NCBI RefSeq assembly: GCF_036324505.1
Contig: NC_086364.1
Coordinates: 17,856,648-17,920,647 of the forward strand
Reading direction: 5' to 3'
Source of the DNA: Eleginops maclovinus
Lineage: Eukaryota; Chordata; Actinopteri; Perciformes; Eleginopidae
DNA length: 64,000 nt
Below are positions 45,235 to 57,110 of the stretch, piece by piece (position 1 is the first letter of the stretch; each line of letters begins with the position of its first letter). The position numbers were made by a program, and so were the translations under genes. The notes beneath the pieces were generated by a model, which made no database searches, was not told the origin of the DNA, and saw only the letters and a program-made list of their open reading frames with translations.

Positions 45235-48190
45235 CAGAAGAAAAAGTTGCCTCATTGGTGCTTGCTCACCATGCAGTCGCTCCTCATTGGCTGAGAATGA
45301 CACAAATAGGTGGGCAGGGATGGCCCTGTGGTAAAGAATAGGCAGGGGGGGGGGGGGGTAAGAGGGGGGTGGGTAACAACTGCAGAGGGGTCTGCTGCCC
45401 GGCAAGCTGGAAATAAGATGTGCATTAGAGAACATGCACGGTCAGGGGCAACACAACACTTTCTGAATGAGAGGTAGGGGACAGGATGAGCCCACGACAG
45501 ATTGATATTTGTGTGCACGTTTGTTGACACGTGGACAAGTAAATAAAGGGAATGTCAAAAATGTAAGGTTTTGACACCTCAATTCTGCTTTTGCCGACTT
45601 TTCCATTTGTGGAAAGTACTGCACTTGTGTATTTATGCTAGTTTTTTAGGCTGCTACGTGCTTAACAGATTTAAATGTATTAAAAAATAACATATGATAA
45701 GCTTTAAAGATACAATGCATTATTATTTTTCCTATTTCCTGTCAATCATCTCCCAATCCCTCAGATTTAAGCCATTTGGAGGCCCCTAGATTAGACACCA
45801 CTGCACAGTAAAACACTAATATAAACAATATTTGAAAAGTACATATGAGATGATAATAATGATGTACTTTCACTTAATTTGGATTCAGCACTTCTAATGG
45901 AAGTCTTGTTGAGTTGCTTTAAGGTATGGAAAGAATTTGAATTCTCCTTCCAGACTATTTATATCTTGCTTGTACATTTGCCACAGGGAGAGCAATAATA
46001 ATGACATTAGAATAAAGCAACGCTAATAAAGATGCCCTAATGAATTATACAAACGCACAGAGATGAAAAGAAAAGCAGGGTATAGAGAGAAGAAGGAAAT
46101 AGGAGCGTAGTGTAGTTGTAGGATCTATGAAAAGCATGCGAGTTCAGCTCACTTAAGCTCCATTTATTGCTGTGGAAAGTATGTGAACTCTGCAGGTTGG
46201 GAGAGACAAGTCGTTGATGATGTAGTAAAAGTACAACTTTTACTATCTGTCATGGCACGTCAGGTGTCAGAACAGAACCTATACACTGCCTGTGCACATT
46301 AAAGGTATAGTATACTTGGCTTTGTTTTTAAATATATACCACCACCTTTTAAATCGATATGGCAAACGTACATCTTTAGCAGCTACATTATCGTTTGTTT
46401 GGAGAAGTATTGTTACAGATAAAGACCAACATTCATTCTCTTTAAGCTCTTAACTAGTGAGGGAAATATCTAGCTCTTTAGCTGCTAAGTGTCACACTGT
46501 GTTCACCAGCTAGTAGCTAACTGTGCCTGTCTGCTGTGCTAACCAGGTAGTGACTGTGGATTGGCAGTGCTAAAAAAACAGCTGCTCATACGGTTGTACA
46601 AAAACAAATGTGTGTCGTTTCTTAACATTTAATGAAAAGAGAATGTCAAACTGAATGTTGTTATCTGTCTTTTAACAGCCGTGACTGGTGATGTGAGCTA
46701 GTGCGGTCGTCTTTCAGTCGGAAGGTTGTGGGTTCCCTGCAGTATCGACCCTCTTCTTGGCCAGATACTTGTTGTTTGAATGTAAGTTTCATTGAGCAAG
46801 TTGCTTTGTATGAATGGGGTGACTTGAATAATGACTTGCAGAATGTAAAGCACTTTGAGTAGTCCTAAGGAATGGATAAAGGGGAATATAAATACAGTCC
46901 CTCTAGCAGTCACTGGGCCGTATGAAGAATATAGAACAGCTAAACCAGTCTTGAAAGTCATACAATCACATCATTTTAATGTAATGCACCAGGGGAAGAC
47001 GCTTGCAATGCATTATTATGATATCTAAAATAGGAAAATCCTACCCCATGTCCTGTTATGGATATGATATCACTAAATTGCCCAGCCCGGTTATGGTATA
47101 GCATGTGAAGATTGAACAACTTTAAGACCCTATATTGTCTTTTCTCCCTCCCCATCTTTACGATATTTGTTTTCTGATGTTTCTTCCTCTTTTTTTGCCC
47201 AAATGTGTCTGCTGCGCCACGTATTTCCCGCTCTGAAACCGCGGTGCTGTTGTAGGCCGGCTGTAGCGGTGCAAAGCTCAAGGTGGCTCACTGACATTTA
47301 GCTCAATCTCCCTTTGGGATCAGGTTACCGCGGCTCACACTAAGCACTGTGCTCTAATGCTGATAAAACACAGCGGCGATAATGTTGCACTCACAGGTGT
47401 TCTTACACGTTGATAAAGCGATTCATGAAACCGTAGTTTGGGATCTTTTCTTGGAAGGATTTACTATGTATGCATCATGTACATTAAGTCATTTGAGCTG
47501 TGTGTGATGAGATTTGAATAGGGGATACAAAGACATAAATAGAAATCATTTTAATTCTGTAGTTATCCTCCCTCCATTAAAGTATTAGCTTTGCTTGGCT
47601 ATGTCTACCTGTAATGTGATATTTAAAATGTGCCATTGCTCACAGCAGGTTGACATGTTGTCATGTTTCCTGTTGTGATTGTTGACTTAAGGATATTTAA
47701 GTCCTGGGATATAATGAGACAAGGGAGAGGACACAGAAGCCCTAAAACAGGACGTCCTCTGCTGTCAACCCCTCAGTGCTCTTTAGACCACATCATACCT
47801 TTGGAAAGCTTTAACTCCCTCATCAATAACATTTTTTAAATGTGTTTTCATTGGACTTTAGTGTATTTGACATGACCATATAGGGGCCAACTTCTCAGCA
47901 ACAATTACCATAACTACAATAATATGTACTGAGTGATTAACCAAATATCAGATAGTTGACCATTATTATTCAGACTAATTAATTAATTGATTGTTGCAGG
48001 AATAGATAAATAAGTCAACATAAACATCTATTTCATAATTTTAAAAGGTCTGACCAGATATATGTTCCTTTATCATTTCATTTTTTGCTACTGTTAATTG
48101 TATAACAAAGTAGATGTCAAAATGAAAACTAATCTCAATAAACTGATCTAAATAAACACGTAAAAATATTGAAAAATCACTAAGAGTACT
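45235..48190. other. Non-coding region left of the tRNA array
   Basis: A G-homopolymer-rich patch (45345-45371) is followed by AT-rich sequence. Apart from the SINE at 46685-46910 I see no gene or defined element. The open frames lack any recognisable protein pattern. Confidence 0.4.
46685..46910 (+). mobile_element. tRNA-derived SINE
   Basis: The head resembles a tRNA-related pol III promoter: a box A-like TAGTGCGGTCGTC and a degenerate box B in GGTTGTGGGTTCCCT. The tail has TGTAAAGCACTTTGAGTAGT and GGAATATAAATACAGTCC. These match the tail style of widespread fish SINEs (AAAGCRCTTTGAGTGG...CTATATAAATRCAG). The copy is diverged and the subfamily is not assigned. Confidence 0.65.
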
Positions 48191-48286
48191 TGCTTCCTTT
48201 AACAGGATAGACCTAAACCGCTGCTCGAGCAGCTTGTTGGTTTTACAACGAGCCTCGTCTGTTAAACAAATAGTTTTTATAATTCT

Positions 48287-48359
48287 GCCCCAGTGGCCTA
48301 GTGGATAAGGCACTGGCCTCCTAAGCCAGGGATTGTGGGTTCGAGTCCCATCTGGGGTG
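48287..48359 (+). tRNA. tRNA-Arg (CCT), copy 1
   Basis: A 73-nt cloverleaf. The acceptor GCCCCAG pairs with CTGGGGT (G-T at the end), the anticodon stem is CTGGC/GCCAG with a seven-base loop CTCCTAA, and the anticodon CCT is at 48320-48322. Box B is GGTTCGAGTCC, a perfect consensus. Box A has AGTGG where the other copies have AATGG. The discriminator is G. It reads AGG codons. No CCA is encoded. Confidence 0.93.
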
Positions 48360-48718
48360 AAGTTTAAAGAGGCTACATGACTACAATTTAGCACAGGAAC
48401 CATAAAAACTACACTACCAAAGACTCCTTAGGCAAGGCACGGAAACCCCACCTGCGCATGTGCAACAAGAGAGGAAAACACTGAATCAGATTGATCAGTG
48501 TCAGAATAGACAGTCTACATCTGTCCATACAAATATGTTGTCCTCTGGAGGCCTCATAAGGAGTGCAAATGTAAAAATCAGAAGACAGCGTTTTGTGTGT
48601 CTTTTGGTATTTGCCTCCTTTAACAGGATACGTCAGAGCAGTTTGACGATTTCAAAAATCATATAGTTAGATGACGGGAAAGCACCTTTGTGACATGCTC
48701 TTTATTGTTTGCATTATA

Positions 48719-48791
48719 GCCCCAGTGGCCTAATGGATAAGGCACTGGCCTCCTAAGCCAGGGATTGTGGGTTCAAGTCCCATCTGGGGTG
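48719..48791 (+). tRNA. tRNA-Arg (CCT), copy 2
   Basis: A 73-nt copy with intact stems and anticodon CCT. Box B is GGTTCAAGTCC, one step from consensus. Otherwise identical to copy 3. Confidence 0.93.
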
Positions 48792-49152
48792 AAATTTATA
48801 GTGGTAATCATTACATCTTAGCACAGGAACAATAAAAACATGTACACCAAAGACTCCTTCACTCCAGTTAGGCACTGAAGCCACTACTGCACATGGCAAA
48901 TGTGGACTACAAGTGAGGGAAACACTAAATCAACTCCCTTAATAAGATCAGTGTCAGAAAAGACAGTCTGCATCTGACCGTACAACTGTGTTTAGAAAAT
49001 GTTGTCCTGTGAGGACCTCACAAGGAGTAAAATATGTAAAAATAAAAAAACATTGTTTTGTTTGTATTTTGGTATTTGACGGTTTCCAAAAGCACATGGT
49101 TAGATGAACGGAGACAACCTTTGTGACATGGTCATTAACTGATGGTTTTAAA

Positions 49153-49225
49153 GCCCCAGTGGCCTAATGGATAAGGCACTGGCCTCCTAAGCCAGGGATT
49201 GTGGGTTCGAGTCCCATCTGGGGTG
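49153..49225 (+). tRNA. tRNA-Arg (CCT), copy 3
   Basis: A 73-nt copy with intact stems, anticodon CCT, box A TGGCCTAATGG and perfect box B GGTTCGAGTCC. It is the closest of the five to the vertebrate tRNA-Arg(CCT) sequence. Confidence 0.95.
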
Positions 49226-49545
49226 AATTTATAGTGGCAATCGTTAGAGCATGAATTAAAAAATCAACAATACCAAAGTGACCACTTAGGCACGAAAGCC
49301 ACAGCTGCTATTGGCATGTCTGCACAATAAGAAAGCTAAACACTGATTCAATCTTCTCAAAAAATACAGTCTACATCAAACCATACAAATATGCCTCTCA
49401 AGGCAAAATGTTGTTTTGTTTGTTTTTTGTTAAACAAACAAAACAGGATACACCTAAACAGAGCAGCTTGACGGTTTCAAAATGCACATAGTTAGTTGAT
49501 CAGAGACCACCTTTCTGACATGGTCATTAATTGACAGTGTTTATA

Positions 49546-49617
49546 GCCCCAGTGGCCTAATGGATAAGGCACTGGCACCTAAGCCAGGGATTGTGGGTTC
49601 AAGTCCCATCTGGGGTG
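49546..49617 (+). pseudogene. tRNA-Arg-like copy 4, shortened anticodon loop
   Basis: 72 nt. The anticodon loop reads ACCTAA between CTGGC and GCCAG: six bases instead of seven, with one base lost and the base before the anticodon changed. Everything else matches copy 2. A six-base anticodon loop should prevent normal decoding, so it is called a pseudogene; a sequencing slip is possible. Confidence 0.8.
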
Positions 49618-49951
49618 AAATTTATCCTGGCAATCATTACATCTTGTCACGGGAACAATAAGCAAATCGACACTTAGGCAAGGCACGAACACCCCAACTG
49701 AGCATCGCATGTTGTACAGCAAGAGAATCAACCTTCTTAATAAGATTGATCAGTGTCAGAATAGACAGTCTACATCTGACCGTACAAATATGTTTAGAAA
49801 ATGTTGTCCTGTGAGGACCTCAGAAGGACTGCAAAATGCAAAAATCTAATTGTGTTTTGCTTGTATTTTGGTATTTGATGGTTTCCAAAAGCACATAGTC
49901 AGATGACCAAAGACCACCTTTGTGACATGGTCTTTAGTTGACACTATTATA

Positions 49952-50025
49952 ACCCCAGTGGTGCTAATGGATAAGGCACTGGCCTCCTAAACCAGGGATT
50001 GTGGGTTCAAATCCCATCCGGGGTG
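49952..50025 (+). pseudogene. tRNA-Arg-like copy 5, decayed
   Basis: 74 nt with several changes: first base A, an extra base in the D arm (GGTGCTAATGG), a broken last anticodon-stem pair (CTGGC with ACCAG), a mismatch in the acceptor stem (CCGGGGT) and box B GGTTCAAATCC. The anticodon CCT is retained. It is the most diverged unit and sits at the right edge of the array. Confidence 0.8.
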
Positions 50026-50520
50026 AAATCAGCAATCTGCAGGACATGGCATTGGACCAAACAACAAAATGGGGAAATAGTTCTCCAGCCAAAACAACTC
50101 CTTTATTGCTACTACGTGTACAATAACAGGGGAAACACTCAGTCAATCTTCTCAATAGAGTTGATCAAGGGTAAAAAAAGACAGATCAAAGATATTCTGC
50201 ATCTGACTGCAGAATTTATGTTTTCGAAATTGTGTCTTGACCCGTGGATAAGAAGTGCAAAGGTTAAAGTCCCAAATGTCTTCTGTGTTGATTTTTTTGG
50301 TTTCCATAGTGGACTTCCACCCGCTCCCTGCCCAGAAATGATTATATGCATAATGATTTGGAGGAAGGGGGACAGTCGGTCGTGACGTAAGAGCCTGTGT
50401 GAGAGCTTGTTGGCAGGCGCCGCGGTGTGGGAGGCGGACACGCTCATCACTGTGATGGATACAGGAAGCACTTTGAGGGAGGATGATGAGGGCCAAAAGT
50501 AGCACAGCAGAGTACGCAGT

Positions 50521-50521
<1 letters not shown>

Positions 50522-50562
<41 letters not shown>
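50522..50562. repeat. (GT)n microsatellite
   Basis: About 20 pure GT units in non-coding sequence. Confidence 0.95.
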
Positions 50563-50564
<2 letters not shown>

Positions 50565-51420
50565 CTGCATTGTATTATTAGCTGAGGCAGGGCAGCTGGG
50601 GTTTGAAGTGCCCCACTGTAACTGTACCTATAGCAGCAGTTGTGATCCTCTGGTATTAATAGTGCGCTGGGCATGTGGGCAGGCAGTTACGACACAATGG
50701 CAGAATTTCGGTGTTCTTTCAGGGAGGTTTGAGAATGTGACACCCTGACGACCTGGACCCCCCCAGATGCTACACTGAGGCTTGAAGGTTATATCAAGGT
50801 GGGGATAAATGAGCAGCAACCGGATTATTCCCCTGTTTAATCATGTAAACATAAAAGTTAGTTACCTCCTAAAACATGTAAGATACACTTCACAATCAGC
50901 TTAATCGTTTCTTTGACAGTTAGGGAGAAGATTGATAATACTTAAATATCTGTGTTAATTATTTGAAGCTACCGCCAGCAGCCTATTAGCTTAGCTTAGA
51001 ACAAAGGCTAAAAACAGCTAGCAAAATGAAACAGAAAAAACATCACACCTAGACTCATTTGCCCGAGGAATGTACTTCCAATATTCTCCATTGGTTGTCT
51101 TGCAACTACTCAGAAACACAACCCCCCCGCCCCCGGAACAATACTTTTGTACAGTTTAAAGACAGATAAAACGTGCGAGTGAGAAAGTTTAGGAGGTGCT
51201 GGTAGCTTAAGACAAAGCCAGGCTAGCTTCTTTTTCCTAATTTATGTCTTTATGCTAAGCTAAGCTAACAAACTGCAGACTCAACCTCCTATTCTTGCTG
51301 CCAACATGAGTGTGGTATGAATATTCACACTCAACTCTGAGCAAATTAGCTAAAATTATTCTGATGAGAAAAAGGAATCATTTAGTTATTCAAGTCTCAG
51401 AGAGGTCTGAATATGATTAT

Positions 51421-51877
51421 AGGGGCCTTCCTTTTCCTGTAGCGTGTTATATAGGTCTTTGCGCATGTAAATGGTCTGCAAAGGATAAAATCCCAAAGTT
51501 CCCTCCAGACGGAGTTCCCCACAATCCCCTCCTTCCTAAAACCCCTCCATTTGAGTACTTTGTTTACTTCTTTGATATAGTGAAATCACTGGGTAGCACT
51601 TGCGCTTCTACTGGCTAGAGATCCGAGACATTGCATGTAATAAACTAACGGGCGGGACATCTCTTAGCGGTTGACCAATCACAACAGAGCCAGCCAGCTA
51701 ACCAATCAGAGCAGACAGGTCTCTGGTTTCAGACCGAGGGTGAAAAGAGGTGCTGCAGCACAGGCACTATGAGAAAAATAAAGAGCTTTTTGAACATTAA
51801 AGCAAGTAAACATGTCACAGTAGAGGCACAACATACAAATATGAAACTGAAAATGAGCAGAACAGGGCCCCTTTAAA
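51421..51877. repeat. MITE-like repeat, copy D
   Basis: Same orientation as copy B, and the longest copy. It ends GAGCAGAACAGGGCCCCTTT, which mirrors the AAAGGGGCCCTATTGTGCTC start of copy C. The interior includes CTAACCAATCAGAGCAGACA, GAGGTGCTGCAGCACAGGCA and ATGAGAAAAATAAAGAGCTT. Confidence 0.75.
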
Positions 51878-54483
51878 AAATAGATTTGTATCACAGAATC
51901 CATCAAAGGCAATGACAGTTATGAATTATTATTACTAATCAAACGATGAAGTCTGTCAACACCATATCTCTTCACGCTTATGAGAGTAAGCTGTTTTTAT
52001 GAGGATGTGATCATAGTTTACCATTAATAATAATATTATTTCTGTTATAAAGTTGTTTTTATAAGTTTGCAAAAATAATTGTTTTGGGCAAAAACTGGAG
52101 CAATCTGAGAAAAACACAGCAAAGAAATGTGTGTTCAAGTTACTCACACTCCTTCTCATTACTAAGTGTCTTCAAAATGTAAAACTCTGCTCTGGTATTT
52201 GTTATAGACTTGTATCTCCTGCCATCTTAACCATGTCTTGGCTGAATTTTACGTGTGCTCCGTTTCACCAGCTCATGATTCTTGTCCTCTCCTGCTCCCA
52301 CTTTATCACTTTACTGACACGTGCCCCGAAAACTGTCCCTGGCTGTAAACCGAGGCCAAGCGCTCCTCTTAAGTGAGTGTGTCCCTGAGAACACAAAGTG
52401 AAGACACACTCCAGATTCTCGAGTTGCTCTGTTATGTCACCACATCTCAAGCCGAGGGAGCCCTTCCAGCTTGTCCAAGGAGAGTGTAGAAACTGATAAA
52501 GAGCCACTTCCCCCTCAGAAGATCCGATTGGTTTTTGCAATGAAGCAGAGCCAACGTGTTTTGTTTAGACAGACATATGACATCAATAAATGGCTCGGCT
52601 CCACCCAGTGCGCTGCTTGTACTACGCATTCAAATCTCTTTGATTTATAACTTCTGGATGTGTAAAAACTAGTTTGGATTTGCAGAAATTTCAAAGTATA
52701 GCCAGTTTAAATTAGATCAAATGATTGATATCAGATGTGTATTTCATAATGAGTATTCAAGTTGTAATGTAATAACATACTATTACTTAAAAAGCCTTTA
52801 ACTTACAATTTACAATTTACACCCCAAGGCTTTAAAAAAATGATGTTTACATTTTAAATGTTATAATGGAAAATTGTTACGTTCAATTCAGGAAAGAAAT
52901 CTCAATGATAAAAAACAAAACATCTTTGGTGTTTGTTCTACATCGGGGCTTTGTTTGGAAGACCATGCAGAGAGAACAAACATGTCATGGTAAAATAAAA
53001 ATAATGAATGGTGCAAAAGACATTGATGCAGCTATAAAACATACCATCATGTGTTCAGGGGATATTGAAGTCAGTGTATGTGAAATTCTTCCAAAACAGA
53101 ATAAGTTAAGTGTGAGAACTGATATGGGAAACCTAGGGGAAATATTGGCAACATTAGAATTTGGGTTGTTAATATTTTCCTTAAAAAGGTAGATGAAAAT
53201 GTTTAGCATTCCTGAATCGTAGATGGGACTCTACTTTGTTGTAGAAAATGCTTACGCTAATAAGACAATTAGCGAATGTGCCCATTGTGTGTTATCCCCC
53301 CCGCCCTGGTCAGTGGTGCATCTCTCTCTGGCAGGTTAGCTGGAGCAGTTTGGCATTCTTGGAGCCTCAGAGTATATTTAACCCTGTGGCTCCCCTGCCG
53401 GATGGCCCCGCCATATAAGGGCCTGAGCTCGGCAGGCTGGGAATGACTGAGTGCACACGGACAGGAGAAAGAGCGGCGGCGACAGGATGATGGATGAGTG
53501 TTGAGCAAGATGGAGGAAGTCCACTATCAATGAGAGGGAGACGTGGAGGACAAGAGAGTTTATCAACTTTTTGCTTGTGTTTTATCGACCAGCCGTGGCA
53601 GACTCTTTTTTTGGCCAGTTTATTGGATGAAAACAGACAAAAAAAAAGGTGCATGACAAAGAAATGAAGAGGACTGAAAGACACGGCAGGTTCAGTTGAA
53701 TTTGATTGGTGGCTTTTATCAACTGATGTCCATTTTGACACAACTTAAAGTTGCGCACAAAACACAGCCCCCTTAAAATATCCGTCAGAAGCTCTTGGCA
53801 GTGTGTATGCAATCCCTAATCAGAAAAACAAGCAGCCATGTGAGAGAATATAGAAATGTGACCTTGCAGACACAAGCGTCAACATTTCTGAGCATGTCAC
53901 AGTATGTTCAAGTGTGAGTGTGAGACACACAGACGGACAGAGAGTATGGTATGCATAAGACAGGTGTGTGTGTGTGTGTTTCTGTGTGACAGGTGTTTAA
54001 ATGGAATGGTGCTAAGCTTTAAGTGCTGTCCCCAACCAAGCCCTATTCCTGGGCACACACACACTCTCTCTCTTCCTCACACACACCAAACAGTAATCAC
54101 CGATAGGAAGATACAATAATATTCGTGTACAAAGGTCAAGTACTTTTTGATAAAGTGCTATCCTTTTATCATCAAAAATCACACAAGGAAAAAATACACA
54201 CACGTTTTGTTTCCCAGAGAGTAATTTCATACGTGAGATCCAACTGACCGCTCATTTAGCCCCTCCCTTAAACATGGATTGTCCAATGATAGTTTAGCAT
54301 TTGCAACATAACTAGGTACGACAGGTCTGTCTTTGGAGTTCTTCCCTGTGTTAAGTAAGAGAGATAGTCAGTTAGAAACGCATGAATGTAGCCATCAATT
54401 AAGAGTTTCAGACCATTCACTGAGTGTTAAACACAGTCGTAACTGAGCTTTACCAAATACAAGTCAAGTGAAGACTCCATTTA

Positions 54484-54528
54484 CAACCATTTCTTCAAGC
54501 TAATTACGTTAGCTTGAAGAAATGGTTG
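54484..54528. repeat. Perfect 20-bp inverted repeat with 5-nt loop
   Basis: CAACCATTTCTTCAAGCTAA at 54484-54503 and its exact reverse complement at 54509-54528, separated by TTACG. It is AT-moderate and unique within the window. It is too short in loop and arms for a typical microRNA precursor. Confidence 0.9.
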
Positions 54529-54538
54529 ACGGTTGATG

Positions 54539-54720
54539 TTTTCTTCAAGGTTCAAGGTTTTTTTTAATCAAATGCAAAGACGCTACAGTGTAGTTATGGC
54601 ACTGAAAATCTTAGGTCCCGAGCTCCTCCAACAATGCCACATATTATAAAAGGACATAAGACAAAATAATAAAATAAAGATAATAAAATAAAACTAAGAA
54701 AATTGTGCAAAATGAATAGT
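54539..54720 (-). repeat. Inverted LINE 3'-tail fragment
   Basis: TTCAAGGTTTTTTTTAATCA is followed by GTGTAGTTATGGCACTGAAA, AGGTCCCGAGCTCCTCCAAC and an A/T-rich AATAAAATAAAG stretch. The phrase matches the fragment at 15105-15300. Boundaries are approximate. Confidence 0.4.
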
Positions 54721-56843
54721 GCAGGTATGTTGTTAGGGTTAGGGTTAAGGGGTTAGTAGACAAAACTCAAAGTTTGATTGGATAGAAATGCAAATCTGCT
54801 TTTGTTGAATTTTTGTAAGTATTCATAAGTATTTTGAGCAGTAAACCTGCCATTGTTATCATTAAGCTGCTGTGTGAATATGGCAGGCATTGTACAGCAT
54901 ACGTTCAGTCGGGTAGGTGTGCAGCACTTTTGAATTGTGAAAATTAATTGTGAAACACAATATAAACATACTATATTTCTCCTACTTTATAATACGTTTT
55001 CAATCATGACCAAATCTGATTGTTCACTTTCATAGGTTAAACCCATAAAATGGGGTCATGTTGCAAGCAGCTTTTACAACTCCCATAAACCAATGACAAA
55101 TGACAATTTAAGTAGCTAACAACCACATTATAGTGTCTCACTTGTGTCACAGTGAGCACGCATTGAGTCAAAAACACTGGATGCAGATTACTGTACATGC
55201 AGTTAGATTGTAGGGGCCGGGGTATATCTGAGGGCAGGGCTGCAGGATGGTGACCCCCGGACCCATAAATCACTTGCAGTATGCGGGGAGCTCGATTACC
55301 GCTCCGGAGCTGGAACCAAACGAGCCCAGTGCTGAAAGAGGAGCCAAGTAAATAATATAACAATGAGTCCATCACTGCACTATTCTCTGTGGGAGCCTAC
55401 GATGGGCACTCGGACAAACAATAGCCATTGCTTTTAGGAAAATAAAAGAGCTTTAATTGTTGTTCATAAAAATAATGAAAATGTTTTTCCGTTGTTAGTT
55501 CTTGGGATTTTTGTGACACAACATTTTGTATTTATTTGAAAAGTCTATGTCCAAATGATATAAAGCCAGCTTGTTTTGTCATTAATGGCCTGGAAAATGA
55601 AGGTAATTGACAGTGAAAGGGGTCACGGCTACAAAGGGCCGCAAAAATATTTAGCCGAACAGAAGGTCTCATTTCTCCAGAGCCAGTTGACAACACTTCC
55701 TATTAATAGTGAGGATTGTCCTTGGGTATTTTTATAAAAGGAGATGGGGTGTGAGAGTGTGCATGAGGAAAGTAAGGCGGAAGGGGATAAAGCTTTCTCA
55801 GAGAAGACAGACAGAAAGAAGCTCGTATTACAGCGGCCTTACGCACCGCTCAGGCTAATGCGTCAGACTTTGCCTTCACCCATTGACTTGTATTAGCTAC
55901 CGCAAATATTCTCCTTCATCCTTCTACGTAGTCTTGATGTCAGTGGGTTTGCTTCCATTCGTCTGTCTGTATGTGCATTTTAATACGTTTATTGAAAAGC
56001 TAAATGAAATTGCAGAAAAAATGGGAAACATTTTGATATATTACAACAAATGTTTTCACGATTAAGTAAGGTTGAAATGTTGGTGTGTCGATAAAAGCAA
56101 AATTCGACAAAGAAAAAACGTTGACGTTCATGAACCACGTTATTTCAACGTCCACTGAGGCTTCTGTTCTGCAAAAGAACAAAAACGTGCGGCAAATAAA
56201 AGCATTTTACTCATCACCGAAGCACAGATCTGATCTGCAGCATTCCTCACATTAATACATGAAACAGTCATGTAACATTTCCATTCAATTTTCTACGTGG
56301 TTTTCCACCGTTTGAGGTTCAACTTGCGCTCTACTAAGCAAGTCATTTTGATGCAGCATCTTCTCCTGCAAATGATTTTTGATCAGGAGAATTGGCACCA
56401 CCTACTGATTATCTCAACAAATGTAATCACATTTTTAATTTGCGATTCGGAGGGAAAACCTGTGTACTTATTTCCATGTTTTAGTCTGTCATTTTCTCCA
56501 CAAAACTTTCCACACAGACACCACCGCTGGTCTATTTTTAGCATTCTGTCGGGTTTGAAGGTAGAGTTGTGTCGACCCCTTGTCTCACCCGAGCTCCAGG
56601 CCTTACAAGGACCCCCTGGCGGACACGGTTACCCAGCAACCTGCTGTGTTTGCACCTAAGCTGTGAAGGTCCAGCGCCCGACCCGCACCTGCCCTTCATC
56701 ATCTTAATTATCAACGTCACCATCCCCCATCCTCCTTCATATCATCATTGTAATCGTGGCTAATGCAGCTGAGAGTGTGAGTGTGGAGTTACAAGTTATA
56801 TCTGGTAATGACTTACTGACATGTCAAGAATCTGACTTAACAG

Positions 56844-57110
56844 CAGGGGAGGACAAAGTACTCAGACCTTGTTAAAGGTACCTGAAATACCACAGGGAGG
56901 AAATAGTGTCTTGAATCACAAATGCTTAAATTGAACCAACTTAAAACACAAAATCTGCATGTTTGCCTTTTATTTTTATTTCATATTTGATCATATATTT
57001 TGTATTATTAATCTGAATCTTCAGAGTTACCTGAATTGTCAGGTAAATATAATATAGTAAAAAAGTACAATATTAGCTGAGCAAATGTATTAAGCTACTG
57101 TTCACCACTG
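56844..57110. repeat. hAT-like MITE fragment
   Basis: Starts CAGGGGAGGACAAAGTACTC and ends TTCACCACTG, resembling the CAG-GGTGG...CCACC-CTG ends of fish hAT MITEs. I find no clean 8-bp target duplication, so this is tentative. Confidence 0.35.

Larger units (their letters stand above)
48191..50035 (+). repeat. Tandem array of about 0.4-kb units, each with a tRNA-Arg
   Basis: Five tRNA copies start at 48287, 48719, 49153, 49546 and 49952, spaced 432, 434, 393 and 406 bp, all in the same direction. The flanks repeat as well: CTTTAACAGGATA or AACAGGATA before copies 1, 2 and 4; CACCTTTGTGACATG-like text before copies 2 to 5; ATTTATAGTGG and AGCACAGGAAC after several. The array therefore arose by tandem duplication of a genomic unit, not by retroposition. 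Confidence 0.9.

Noticed and set aside
48041..48403. Minus-strand open frame reading through tRNA copy 1 (and a similar one at 49964-50155)
   Set aside because: The protein-like text is the reverse complement of the tRNA gene, a well-known annotation artefact.
52866..53192. 108-aa open frame in the gene-poor region
   Set aside because: No recognisable motif, no flanking splice or promoter evidence, AT-rich codons; length is within chance for 64 kb on six frames.
54484..54528. MicroRNA precursor interpretation of the perfect hairpin
   Set aside because: Arms are only 20 bp and fully paired with a 5-nt loop; animal precursors are longer with bulges and larger loops.
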